Shown here: positions 19,612 to 27,641 of the stretch, in pieces
Numbering within the stretch: the stretch's first letter is position 1
Layout of the letters: each line of letters begins with the position of its first letter
NCBI GenBank assembly: GCA_019416685.1
Contig: DXWV01000030.1
Span: 82,054 to 146,053, forward strand
From: Bacteroides sp.
GTDB taxonomy: Bacteria > Bacteroidota > Bacteroidia > Bacteroidales > Bacteroidaceae
Reading direction: 5' to 3'
DNA: 64,000 nucleotides
Notes under the pieces: generated by a model
Databases searched by the model: none
What the model was told of the DNA's origin: nothing
What the model saw: only the letters and a program-made list of their open reading frames with translations
Translations under genes and position numbers: made by a program

Positions 19612-19806
19612 CAGCTCTTTAGTTTTACAGGTTTTAACGTCCGGTGAAGGAAAAATGTTTTAATAGTAAGATGAACTTCTGCCTGGTATGTGGATTTGCT
19701 CTTTGCGTGATAGAGGGGAAAAATTGCTATATGAATCAGTTAAATTGCTATTTCCTGTTCGGATAGAATGCCGTAATTTTGCATTATAGAAAAACAATGA
19801 TAATTA
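19586..19806. other. Intergenic region between the TPR operon and thioredoxin
   Basis: The gap between the two genes (19563-20004) has no supported gene. Besides the TPR promoter it contains two copies of AATTGCTAT 21 nt apart (19722 and 19743), a -7 element TAATTTTG at 19774-19781 pointing towards thioredoxin, and then the long hairpin listed separately. Short reading frames here are by-products of the hairpin. Confidence 0.5.
19774..19781 (+). promoter_or_regulatory. -7 promoter element TAATTTTG, likely thioredoxin promoter
   Basis: Fits TAnnTTTG. If used, transcription starts near 19788, which would place the whole 19807-19987 hairpin in the thioredoxin mRNA leader. Confidence 0.4.
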
Positions 19807-19987
19807 GAAACCGTTTTGATTTTTATGAAAAATCCTTTTTGCTTCATCTCGGGCTTCTTCAGCCTTCTTTTTCGCTTATCTGCAACTTTGTTTTTAGTCA
19901 CATAGCCCGCTATGCTCCTAAAAACAAAGCCGCAGCTAAACAAAAAATAAGACTAAATAAGCTCCGAATAAAAATCAAAACAGTTTC
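19807..19987. repeat. Long imperfect inverted repeat (about 181 bp hairpin)
   Basis: The outer arms 19807-19826 and 19968-19987 match at 19 of 20 positions. Inner arms 19887-19897 (TTTGTTTTTAG) and 19918-19928 (CTAAAAACAAA) match perfectly, flanked by a further matching block (TTATCTGCAACTTTG against its partner) and a tip stem CATAG/CTATG at 19901-19914. The element ends 17 nt before the thioredoxin ATG. It looks like a mobile-type palindromic repeat or a structured leader; no coding content is credible. Confidence 0.75.
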
Positions 19988-20004
19988 TTAAACTCAAAAA
20001 GAAT

Positions 20005-20373
20005 ATGAAAGTAATTGATTTGACAAAAGAGCGTTTTACAGAGAGAGTATCTGATTTCCGGCAATATCCTGATGGCTGGGAGTTCAAAGGAGATAAACCT
20101 TGTATCGTCGATTTCCATGCCCCTTGGTGTATTTATTGCAAGAGGTTATCACCCGTTCTTGATGAATTGGCTGTTGAATATGCCGGTAAGATTGACTTCT
20201 ATAAGGTAGATGTTGATAACGAGCCTCTTTTAGAGTCTGCTTTTTCCATCCGTACTATCCCGAATTTATTGTTTTGCCCGGTGGAAGGGAAACCCTGGAT
20301 GAAGCTGGGGACAGTTGGAAAACCCCAGCTAAAGAAAATGCTTGATGACCTGTTGGCAGGTGTTACAGAGTAG
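20005..20373 (+). CDS. Thioredoxin-family protein with a CIYC active site
   Basis: 122 residues, no signal peptide, so cytoplasmic. The thioredoxin fold is clear: VDFHAPWCIYCKR with redox cysteines C42 and C45, and the cis-proline segment TIPNLL. The classic CGPC is replaced by CIYC, which should alter redox potential and partner choice; Bacteroides carry several thioredoxin variants and I cannot say which this is. It has a 5' leader that probably includes the long hairpin. Its last 11 bases overlap the 3' end of the convergent Nudix gene. Neighbouring ahpC/ahpF suggest a role in redox stress. Confidence 0.85.
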   Translation: MKVIDLTKERFTERVSDFRQYPDGWEFKGDKPCIVDFHAPWCIYCKRLSPVLDELAVEYAGKIDFYKVDVDNEPLLESAFSIRTIPNLLFCPVEGKPWMKLGTVGKPQLKKMLDDLLAGVTE

Positions 20374-20884
20374 ATAGGAAAATTCCAAGACCTTTGCGGA
20401 TAGAGTCGAGTCCGAAGTCTTCGGGACGGATCTCTGCAACAGGAATGAAGAAGGCATCAGCAGCATCGTCCATTGCGGCAATGTGACTGGTGTCTTCTAC
20501 TTTACAGAGGAAAAACATATCCAGTGTATGTACCGGGAATCCTGAATATACATAAATATTGGGAAGAGTAAATCGATAGATTGCCTCTTTCACTTTTAAT
20601 CCAGTTTCTTCTAACACTTCACGTGCTACACCTTCTTCTGCTGTTTCGTTCATATCAATGAATCCTCCCGGCAGGTCGAGCGTACCTTTTGCCGGGTCTT
20701 TGGCGCGGCGGCATACCAGCAATTCATTCTCCTTATTCAGAATCAGGGCAACTGTTGCCGATGATGGATTAAAGTAGTATACGAACCCGCAATTGGTGCA
20801 TTGTTTAGATTTCTCATTGTGTATGTTGAAATGCTCCGAACCACACTTCGGACAGTATTTGAACTGAGACAGAGGATGTTCCAT
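20363..20884 (-). CDS. Nudix hydrolase with N-terminal zinc ribbon
   Basis: 173 residues. Two CxxC pairs near the N-terminus (CPKCG, CTNCG) form a zinc ribbon, followed by a Nudix domain with the box GGFIDMNETAEEG then REVLEETGL, complete for metal binding. The arrangement resembles NudC-like NADH or nucleotide-sugar hydrolases, but the substrate is not predictable. The gene converges on and overlaps the thioredoxin gene by 11 bases. A -7 element TACTTTTG lies at 20910-20917 on the minus strand. Confidence 0.88.
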   Translation of the reverse strand: MEHPLSQFKYCPKCGSEHFNIHNEKSKQCTNCGFVYYFNPSSATVALILNKENELLVCRRAKDPAKGTLDLPGGFIDMNETAEEGVAREVLEETGLKVKEAIYRFTLPNIYVYSGFPVHTLDMFFLCKVEDTSHIAAMDDAADAFFIPVAEIRPEDFGLDSIRKGLGIFLSTL

Positions 20885-20909
20885 GTTTCTTCTTCTTTAT
20901 AGTTTCCTG

Positions 20910-20917
20910 CAAAAGTA
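20910..20917 (-). promoter_or_regulatory. -7 promoter element TACTTTTG of the Nudix gene
   Basis: Minus-strand TAnnTTTG match, 25 nt before the ATG at 20884. No obvious -33 partner. Confidence 0.5.
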
Positions 20918-20929
20918 CAAAAAAGACAG

Positions 20930-20973
20930 ATAGTATAATGGATTTTGTCTATCAGAGTATAGAATTATTCGAT
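20930..20973 (+). promoter_or_regulatory. OxyR-like site upstream of ahpC
   Basis: ATGG (20938), CTAT (20949), ATAG (20959) and CGAT (20970) follow the ATAG-CTAT-ATAG-CTAT tetranucleotide pattern of OxyR sites with spacers of 7, 6 and 7 nt; an extra ATAG is at 20930. The block ends 9 nt before the -33 box of ahpC, a position suited to an activator. OxyR control of ahpCF is established in Bacteroides; this exact site is inferred. Confidence 0.4.
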
Positions 20974-20982
20974 TGGACTTTT

Positions 20983-21015
20983 TTTGTTTCTCCGGTAGGT
21001 ATCCCCCTATCTTTG
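20983..21015 (+). promoter_or_regulatory. ahpC promoter, full Bacteroides consensus
   Basis: TTTG at 20983-20986, 21 nt, then TATCTTTG at 21008-21015, a textbook match to TTTG-N19-21-TAnnTTTG, 46 nt ahead of the ahpC ATG. Confidence 0.75.
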
Positions 21016-21061
21016 CATCAGAAACAAAAACAAGTTTAATCAAATAAATAATAAGTTTAGT

Positions 21062-21628
21062 ATGGAATCAATTCTTAATTCTCAGCTTCCTGAATTCAGT
21101 GTTCAGGCTTTTCATAACGGTAGTTTCAAAACAGTGACCAATAATGACGTTAAAGGTAAATGGGCGATTTTCTTCTTTTATCCTGCCGACTTTACTTTTG
21201 TCTGTCCTACAGAACTCGTGGACGTAGCCGAAAAATACGACCAGCTTCAGTCAATGGGTGTAGAGGTATATTCTGTAAGTTGTGACTCACATTTCGTTCA
21301 TAAAGCATGGCATGATGCTTCAGACAGTATCCGTAAAATCAAGTATCCGATGTTGGCAGATCCGACAGGTGCTTTGGCCCGTGCCTTCGGCGTATATATT
21401 GAATCAGAAGGTATGGCTTATCGTGGTACTTTCCTGGTAAATCCGGAAGGTTTGATTAAAGTAGCCGAATTGCATGACAATAACATCGGTCGTGATGCAA
21501 GTGAATTACTTCGCAAGGTAGAGGCTGCTCAGTTTGTAGCTACTCACGACGGAGAGGTTTGTCCTGCAAAATGGAAGAAAGGGGAAGCTACGCTGAAACC
21601 AAGTATCGACCTGGTAGGAAAAATCTAA
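21062..21628 (+). CDS. ahpC: Alkyl hydroperoxide reductase peroxidase subunit AhpC
   Basis: 188 residues, the normal length for a typical 2-Cys peroxiredoxin. The peroxidatic cysteine is C48 in FVCPTE and the resolving cysteine C167 in GEVCPAKW. It reduces hydrogen peroxide and organic peroxides in the cytoplasm and is re-reduced by AhpF, encoded next. The promoter is strong and an OxyR-like site precedes it. The 155-bp gap to ahpF contains a large inverted repeat, so ahpF expression may be lower or separately tuned. Confidence 0.97.
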   Translation: MESILNSQLPEFSVQAFHNGSFKTVTNNDVKGKWAIFFFYPADFTFVCPTELVDVAEKYDQLQSMGVEVYSVSCDSHFVHKAWHDASDSIRKIKYPMLADPTGALARAFGVYIESEGMAYRGTFLVNPEGLIKVAELHDNNIGRDASELLRKVEAAQFVATHDGEVCPAKWKKGEATLKPSIDLVGKI

Positions 21629-21633
21629 ATTGG

Positions 21634-21750
21634 AATTTGGAAGTTAGGAGTCAGGAGTTAGAATCTGTTCAGGTGTTTTCTGATTCATGTATTCCAACTC
21701 CTGGCTCTCATACTCTATAATTCCGACTCCTGACTTCTAACTTCCAATTT
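21634..21750. repeat. Inverted repeat of simple words between ahpC and ahpF
   Basis: The 25-nt arms 21634-21658 and 21726-21750 pair at 23 of 25 positions. The spacer and 3' flank contain more variants of the same word (TTCCAACTCCTGGCTCT at 21692, TTCTAACTCCT at 21755). It may act as a partial terminator or mRNA-processing hairpin in the ahpCF transcript. Confidence 0.7.
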
Positions 21751-21783
21751 TATATTCTAACTCCTATATTCTATCTCCTAATT

Positions 21784-23334
21784 ATGTTAGACCCTACATT
21801 AAAAGAACAACTGAAAAGTATATTTGCCGGATTAGAGGCAGATTTTACTTTTGATATATACGTATCGTCCGGACACGAAAGCCGTGGCGAGTTACTCGAT
21901 CTGCTGGCTGATGTAGCCGATTGCTCTCCCCATATCTCTTGTCGGGTGAATGAGGGAGAAAGGTTGGAGTTTACTCTGTTGAAGAATGGAAATGAGACCG
22001 GTATTACCTTCCGGGGTATTCCTAACGGGCATGAGTTTACTTCTCTGCTACTTGCCATTCTTAATCTTGACGGTAAGGGAAAGAATTTTCCCGATGAACA
22101 GGTTTGTAACCGTGTGAAAGCCTTGAAAGGCCCGATACACCTTACTACCTATGTTTCGCTTACTTGTACCAACTGTCCCGATGTGGTGCAGGCTCTCAAT
22201 GCTATGACTACGCTGAACAATTCTATCTCACATGAGATGGTGGATGGTGGTCTTTATCAGGACGAAGTAGAAGCTCTTAAAATTCAGGGGGTACCTTCTG
22301 TATTTGCCGATGGAAAACTACTGCACGTAGGGCGTGGCGATTTTGGGGAGTTACTTACCAAACTGGAGGCTCAATATGGTATTAATGAAAGCGAAATAGA
22401 TACTACCGTAAAAAACTATGATGTTATTGTTGCCGGTGGAGGTCCTGCCGGAGTTTCTGCTGCTATCTATTCGGCACGTAAAGGATTGCGGGTGGCAATT
22501 ATCGCCGAACGTATTGGCGGACAAGTAAAGGAGACGGTAGGAATTGAAAACCTGATATCTGTCTCACATACGACTGGAAGTGAACTGGCAGATAATTTGA
22601 AAACGCATCTGTTACAATATCCGGTAGACTTATTGGAGCATCGTTGCATTGAGGCTGTAGAAGTCAACGGAAAAGAGAAACTTGTGACGACTTCCGTTGG
22701 TGAGAAATTTGTAGCTCCCGCCTTGATTATTGCTACTGGTGCCAGTTGGCGAAAGCTGAATGTTCCCGGTGAAACAGACTATATCGGAAGAGGCGTCGCT
22801 TTCTGCCCCCATTGTGACGGTCCGTTTTATAAAGATAAGCATGTAGCTGTTGTCGGCGGTGGAAACTCCGGGATAGAAGCAGCAATTGATCTTGCAGGAA
22901 TTTGTTCTAAAGTGACAGTATTTGAATTTATGGATGAACTCAAAGCCGATCTTGTCTTGCAGGAGAAAGCAAAAAGTCTGCCTAATGTAGAGATATTCGT
23001 TAGCTCACAAACGACTGAGGTAATAGGTAATGGTGACAAACTAACTTCACTCCGTATCAAAGACCGTAAAACGAATAAAGAGCGTATCATTGAATTGGAT
23101 GGTGTTTTCGTTCAGATTGGTCTGGCTGCCAACAGTACTGCTTTTCGTGGAGTAGTGGAGATGAACCGTCCCGGTGAAATTGGTATTGATTCACATTGCC
23201 GTACAAATGTTCCGGGTATTTATGCTGCAGGAGATGTATCGACTGTACCCTATAAACAAATAATTATCGCCATGGGTGAAGGTGCCAAGGCTGCTTTGTC
23301 TGCTTTCGAAGACCGGGTAAGAGGAATTATTTGA
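21784..23334 (+). CDS. ahpF: Alkyl hydroperoxide reductase flavoprotein subunit AhpF
   Basis: 516 residues, normal family length. The N-terminal double-thioredoxin-like domain carries the CTNC redox pair (about residue 128), a linker follows, then an FAD and NAD(P)H-binding thioredoxin-reductase-like domain with GGGPAGVSAA, GGGNSGIEAA and the second redox pair in FCPHCDGP. It passes electrons from NADH to AhpC. It lies downstream of ahpC in the same direction and is followed by a terminator-like hairpin at 23369-23419. Confidence 0.96.
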   Translation: MLDPTLKEQLKSIFAGLEADFTFDIYVSSGHESRGELLDLLADVADCSPHISCRVNEGERLEFTLLKNGNETGITFRGIPNGHEFTSLLLAILNLDGKGKNFPDEQVCNRVKALKGPIHLTTYVSLTCTNCPDVVQALNAMTTLNNSISHEMVDGGLYQDEVEALKIQGVPSVFADGKLLHVGRGDFGELLTKLEAQYGINESEIDTTVKNYDVIVAGGGPAGVSAAIYSARKGLRVAIIAERIGGQVKETVGIENLISVSHTTGSELADNLKTHLLQYPVDLLEHRCIEAVEVNGKEKLVTTSVGEKFVAPALIIATGASWRKLNVPGETDYIGRGVAFCPHCDGPFYKDKHVAVVGGGNSGIEAAIDLAGICSKVTVFEFMDELKADLVLQEKAKSLPNVEIFVSSQTTEVIGNGDKLTSLRIKDRKTNKERIIELDGVFVQIGLAANSTAFRGVVEMNRPGEIGIDSHCRTNVPGIYAAGDVSTVPYKQIIIAMGEGAKAALSAFEDRVRGII

Positions 23335-23368
23335 GACGTTCTGTTTCTTGCGTTATCTCATTTTAAAC

Positions 23369-23433
23369 AATACCTATCAATAGGGATATTCGCATTAGAA
23401 TACCCTATTAATAGGTATTCTTTTGTTTTCTTT
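23369..23433 (+). terminator. Terminator-like hairpin after ahpF
   Basis: Arms 23369-23385 and 23403-23419 pair at 16 of 17 positions and are followed by CTTTTGTTTTCTTT. The right arm itself contains the perfect palindrome CCTATTAATAGG. It separates ahpF from the TonB-receptor operon; because it lies just before that promoter it could also be an operator. Confidence 0.65.
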
Positions 23434-23440
23434 ACTGAAG

Positions 23441-23448
23441 TATCTTTG
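23441..23448 (+). promoter_or_regulatory. -7 promoter element TATCTTTG of the TonB-receptor operon
   Basis: Fits TAnnTTTG, 35 nt before the ATG at 23483. A TTTG at 23422 is 15 nt upstream, shorter than the usual 19-21 spacing. The element lies downstream of the alternative start at 23423, which argues against that start. Confidence 0.55.
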
Positions 23449-23482
23449 CAACTCAACATCAAGCGTAAAGATAAGGACGAAT

Positions 23483-26353
23483 ATGAGACAACAATATGCT
23501 GTAACAAAAGCATCTTTTCTAATACTATTTTTGATATCCTCTCTTTGTATATTTTCGCAGAATACTCCAATCAAACGTATTGATTTTAATGGGACCCTCA
23601 TTGATGCGGAAACAGGAGCTCCCATTGAATTTGCTACTATACAAATACCGGATCATGCGCTTTGGGCAATTAGCGATATGGATGGTAAATTTAAAATTCC
23701 GGGAATGAAACCGGGAGTTTATACGTGTGAGATCTCTGTGTTGGGTTATCAAAAGACAATTAAGAAGATAGAAATAAAGCCGGAGATGAAGCTAACTGTT
23801 ATTAAACTCTCTCCCATGACTCTGGCTTTAAATGAAGTAGTTGTTACCGCTCAGGAACAGCGGATGGGATCGGCTTCCAGAATAGATCAAAGTGCCATTC
23901 AGCATATCCAACCCAAGAGTGTGGAAGATATGTTGCAACTCCTTCCTGGTAATCTGACTAAGAATCCGGATCTGAATAATGTGGGGCAGGCATATATTCG
24001 TGAAGTATCTTCCAATGATAATAATGCTTTGGGTACATCGGTGATGGTGGATGGTGCTCCACTTTCGAATGACGCAAATATGCAGGTGCTTTCCACCAGT
24101 AAGTCCGGTACGAGCCTGAATGCTCAGTCGGTGAGTGGAAAAGGACTTGACTTGCGTACCATTTCTCCGGATAACATTGAATCTATGGAAGTAATCCGGG
24201 GCATTCCCTCTGTAGAGTATGGGAATCTTACGTCAGGTGCGGTCATTATCAAAACTCGTTCGGGGGTTACTCCGCTCGAAGTAAAACTGAAAGCAGATCC
24301 TTTCTCTAAAATGGCCTATGCCGGAAAAGGTTTCCTTATCAGTGAGAAAATGGGAGCAATGAATATTTCCGCCGATTACTCACAGTCGTATGCAGATATA
24401 CGTAAACGCTATAACGGATTTGACCGGATTACGGCCAATCTGGGATATTCTAATACTTTTATGAAAAGTTCCCGGCCTCTGACTTTCAACATGAGGCTGG
24501 CCTATTATCAGAACATAAATAGTGAAAAATCAGATCCTCAACTGAAGCAGGATGAGAAGATAAAAAATGAAAATATGGGAGTGCGCTTCAATCTTGAAGG
24601 TAACTGGCGCCTGAATACTTCCTGGATTTCTTCTTTAGGATATAGTTTCATGGTAAATTATAGCCATCAGCAGGATTATCGTCGCGAGCAGATCATTTTG
24701 CAATCGGGCATTACTCCTGTTGCCAATTCGTATGTGAGCGGTGAATATCAAACCTATTTCCTTCATTCATCTTATTACTCTGATTATACGGTGGATGGTA
24801 AGCCTCTGGATGTATTCGGACAGTTGAAAGCTAATAAACTCTTCCAGTTTTCATCCGATTGTTTTATGACCCTGAAAGCAGGTATCGAATGGAAGTATAA
24901 TGTGAACCGGGGTGATGGGATGATGTTTGATCCTAAGCTTCCTCCGGTGGTAAATGATATTCAGTCTATTCGTCCCCGGTCGTTCAAATCAGTTCCGGCT
25001 ATCAATACACTTTCTTTCTTCATAGAAGACAAAGCTCAGTTACCCATTCGGAAAACAACATTGACCTTACAGGGAGGTGTACGCCTCAGTAATCTGTTTA
25101 TAGATAAGAGTGCCGGAAGAAAGGATATGTTTATGGTAGAACCTCGTATTAATATGGAATATAATATCCTGAACGGTGAAAATAATAAAGTGTTTGATGA
25201 CTTGAGTATTGTAGGCGGGTTTGGTATTGCTGCCAAAGCACCTACTCTTCTTTACCTGTATCCTGATAAGGCTTATTTTGACGAATCAAGTTTCAATCTA
25301 ATGTTTGCCGATGATATGAGCAAGTCCACTTCTATTATGACTACCAAAGTCATAGATAATACCTTTAACCCTGATCTGAAACCAGCTTATAGCCAGAAGA
25401 TGGAAATAGGTCTGGCAGGACGTATCAGAAAGGTAATTGGAAATGTTACTTTCTTCTATGAAAAACATACCAATGAGTATTCTTTCAAAGGAGTACCTGT
25501 GACGATGCCTTTTCGGCGTTATTCGGTTCCGGGATATGTGGATAATGTGAATTATACCAACGGTATGCTTTATTATGAAAAAGACGGAATAAGAAACCCG
25601 GCTACAATTGTAAATGATACTACCCTGTATTCTTACAATATACCAGTGAACAATACTCGTACCATCAAGCGGGGAGTAGAATATAGCATCAACTTCGGAC
25701 AGATTCCTCTTCTGAAAACATCTGTAGTGGTGGACGGTGCCTGGCTCTATGTAAAGCGTCATTCTACATTGCCTACCTATTCGAAGATAGGATCTTCGTA
25801 TGAGGGAAAACTTTATCCTTATATGGCTGTGATGCCCGGAGGAGGTGGTTCTATAGAACAACGTTTCAATACGAACGTTCGCTTTATCACGCATATTCCT
25901 AAATTGAAAATGATTTTCTCCACTACGGCACAAATTGTATGGAAAGAGAGTTATCAGCGTATTTACGAAGATGAAAGTGGAAATAATCTGTTCTACAAGG
26001 CCGTTGATCCGTTGAGTGGTAACAATGAAGAGAAATACTTTGTCAACCCTATAGGCTTCATCGACAAGCAGGGAAACTTCAATGAGTGGAAAGCCGAATA
26101 TCAGGATATATACAAATATCGCCTGATGATGACTCAGTATGGACACAGTAATTACTTTGGGGTAGAGAATTACCCGACTACTATATTACTGAATTTTCGT
26201 TTGACAAAAGAATTGGGAAAGATGTTGGAACTCTCGTTTACAGCAAATAATTTCCTCAAAATATCAAAGAGCTATAAGTACCGGACCGCTGCAGGTTACA
26301 AAGACCTGACTATTCCGATCTACTTTGGAGCAGAAGTAAAAATCAAAATCTAA
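23483..26353 (+). CDS. TonB-dependent outer-membrane receptor
   Basis: 956 residues from the start at 23483 (the in-frame ATG at 23423 lies upstream of the -7 element). After a signal peptide (CIFSQ) comes a carboxypeptidase-regulatory-like domain (GTLIDAETGAPIEFATI, about 32-110), a plug domain (SVEDMLQLLPG, MEVIRGIPSVEYGNLTSG) and a 22-strand-type barrel to the C-terminus. It imports a ligand across the outer membrane with TonB energy. It lacks a SusD partner; its partners are instead two peptidases, two lipoproteins and another barrel in the same operon. That company, with an HmuY-like protein at the end, suggests heme, metal or peptide uptake rather than glycans. Ligand is inferred. Confidence 0.9.
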   Translation: MRQQYAVTKASFLILFLISSLCIFSQNTPIKRIDFNGTLIDAETGAPIEFATIQIPDHALWAISDMDGKFKIPGMKPGVYTCEISVLGYQKTIKKIEIKPEMKLTVIKLSPMTLALNEVVVTAQEQRMGSASRIDQSAIQHIQPKSVEDMLQLLPGNLTKNPDLNNVGQAYIREVSSNDNNALGTSVMVDGAPLSNDANMQVLSTSKSGTSLNAQSVSGKGLDLRTISPDNIESMEVIRGIPSVEYGNLTSGAVIIKTRSGVTPLEVKLKADPFSKMAYAGKGFLISEKMGAMNISADYSQSYADIRKRYNGFDRITANLGYSNTFMKSSRPLTFNMRLAYYQNINSEKSDPQLKQDEKIKNENMGVRFNLEGNWRLNTSWISSLGYSFMVNYSHQQDYRREQIILQSGITPVANSYVSGEYQTYFLHSSYYSDYTVDGKPLDVFGQLKANKLFQFSSDCFMTLKAGIEWKYNVNRGDGMMFDPKLPPVVNDIQSIRPRSFKSVPAINTLSFFIEDKAQLPIRKTTLTLQGGVRLSNLFIDKSAGRKDMFMVEPRINMEYNILNGENNKVFDDLSIVGGFGIAAKAPTLLYLYPDKAYFDESSFNLMFADDMSKSTSIMTTKVIDNTFNPDLKPAYSQKMEIGLAGRIRKVIGNVTFFYEKHTNEYSFKGVPVTMPFRRYSVPGYVDNVNYTNGMLYYEKDGIRNPATIVNDTTLYSYNIPVNNTRTIKRGVEYSINFGQIPLLKTSVVVDGAWLYVKRHSTLPTYSKIGSSYEGKLYPYMAVMPGGGGSIEQRFNTNVRFITHIPKLKMIFSTTAQIVWKESYQRIYEDESGNNLFYKAVDPLSGNNEEKYFVNPIGFIDKQGNFNEWKAEYQDIYKYRLMMTQYGHSNYFGVENYPTTILLNFRLTKELGKMLELSFTANNFLKISKSYKYRTAAGYKDLTIPIYFGAEVKIKI

Positions 26354-26382
26354 GATGTAATAACTAAAAAAGAAAACTAAAG

Positions 26383-27627
26383 ATGAAAAAGTTGTTTTGT
26401 TTATTGCCTTTGTTGGCAATGTTGTTTTTGGTATCGTGTTCAGATGATGAGAATGATAACATCGCAAAGAAATACACAGTGGATGTAACTGTGACTCTTC
26501 CTACGGATATCAGTATGACGGATGTAACAGAATTGGTAATAACAGCCGTTAATACTCAAACATCCGAAGAATCGGTAGCTAATCCGGTAGATGGTAAAGC
26601 TTCGTTTACCTTGAATGCCGGTGAATATGATTTCCGCGCATCAGGTAGTGCTAAAGATTACAATCTGAACGGGTTGGTAAGCAAAGTTTCTGTTTATAGC
26701 GATCAATCTGTAAGTTTACCTTTGGCAATTGCCTCTGGTAGTGGATTGATTTTTAAAGAAGTCTATTTTGCAGGAGTGAAAGACTGGTATTTCAAAGATG
26801 CCTTCTATGAAATCTATAATAACTCGGATGAAGTGCAGTATCTTGATGGAGTTATCTTAGGTATTGTGGACAACGGTCTTCCGGTAAATGTATATGTTCC
26901 TTCTCCTTCTATCTGGGTAGATGAAAACGGAGAATTATTAGATCGTTATCCGATGACAAGCTTTACCGTTGCTTTCCCGGGAACAGGTAAGGAACATCCT
27001 CTTCAACCCGGTGAAAGTGTGGTGGTTGCAACGAATCCTATCAAACACAATGAACGTCAATTGACAGGTGATGATGTAGCTTCTCCGGTAGATTTGAGTA
27101 CAGCTGACTGGGATATTTATTGTGGTCCGTTCTCAAGTACTGACACCGATATTAATGGAATTCCTAATATGGATTGCCTCTATCTGAATGCTTCCTTTGG
27201 TATGGATTTCATGCCTTCTGTAGATGGGCAGGCGCTGATTCTTGCTAAGCTCCCGGAAGGAATGACGAATGTAACATTTGTGGCTGATCCGGAGAATATG
27301 ATGGTGGCTCCTGGTAAGAGTGATAAGGCACAGTTGATGATTCCACGTGAATATGTAATTGATGGTATCGATATCGTACCGGCTGTAACAAGCGAACGAT
27401 ATAAACATCTGAAATCGACAGAAGATGTGGGTATGGCATGGGTAGATGGTTCTTCTGATGGTTCTCTGAAGAATGGCGGCTACTCTGGTAAGAGCCTTCG
27501 TCGTAAAGTGATTGCTATCAATAACGGTCGGGTGGTGTATAAAGACACGAACAATTCCAGCGAAGATTTCATCCTGGGTGGACAAACCCCTACTCCGGGA
27601 ACACATCCGTCAGGAGTAGATAAATAA
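26383..27627 (+). CDS. DUF4876-type surface lipoprotein
   Basis: 414 residues with a clear lipobox (LFLVSCSDD). An N-terminal Ig-like segment (KYTVDVTVTLP, about 30-120) is followed by a lamin-tail-like region (EIYNNSDEVQYLDGV) and a longer beta-rich part ending in a flexible tail (TPTPGTHPSG). I recognise this layout as the DUF4876 family, whose function is not established. It follows the TonB receptor by 29 nt and precedes a barrel protein by 14 nt, so it is part of one transcript. A surface-exposed binding partner of the receptor is plausible but inferred. Confidence 0.72.
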   Translation: MKKLFCLLPLLAMLFLVSCSDDENDNIAKKYTVDVTVTLPTDISMTDVTELVITAVNTQTSEESVANPVDGKASFTLNAGEYDFRASGSAKDYNLNGLVSKVSVYSDQSVSLPLAIASGSGLIFKEVYFAGVKDWYFKDAFYEIYNNSDEVQYLDGVILGIVDNGLPVNVYVPSPSIWVDENGELLDRYPMTSFTVAFPGTGKEHPLQPGESVVVATNPIKHNERQLTGDDVASPVDLSTADWDIYCGPFSSTDTDINGIPNMDCLYLNASFGMDFMPSVDGQALILAKLPEGMTNVTFVADPENMMVAPGKSDKAQLMIPREYVIDGIDIVPAVTSERYKHLKSTEDVGMAWVDGSSDGSLKNGGYSGKSLRRKVIAINNGRVVYKDTNNSSEDFILGGQTPTPGTHPSGVDK

Positions 27628-27641
27628 AGAAAAAACGAGTT

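Noticed and set aside
19740..19991. Two opposed frames of about 70 codons upstream of thioredoxin
   Set aside because: Both arise from the long palindrome; being mirror images, neither has an independent coding signal.
25298..26146. 282-codon antisense frame within the TonB receptor
   Set aside because: The receptor strand has a complete, family-consistent protein; the antisense frame has no start context or recognisable domain.
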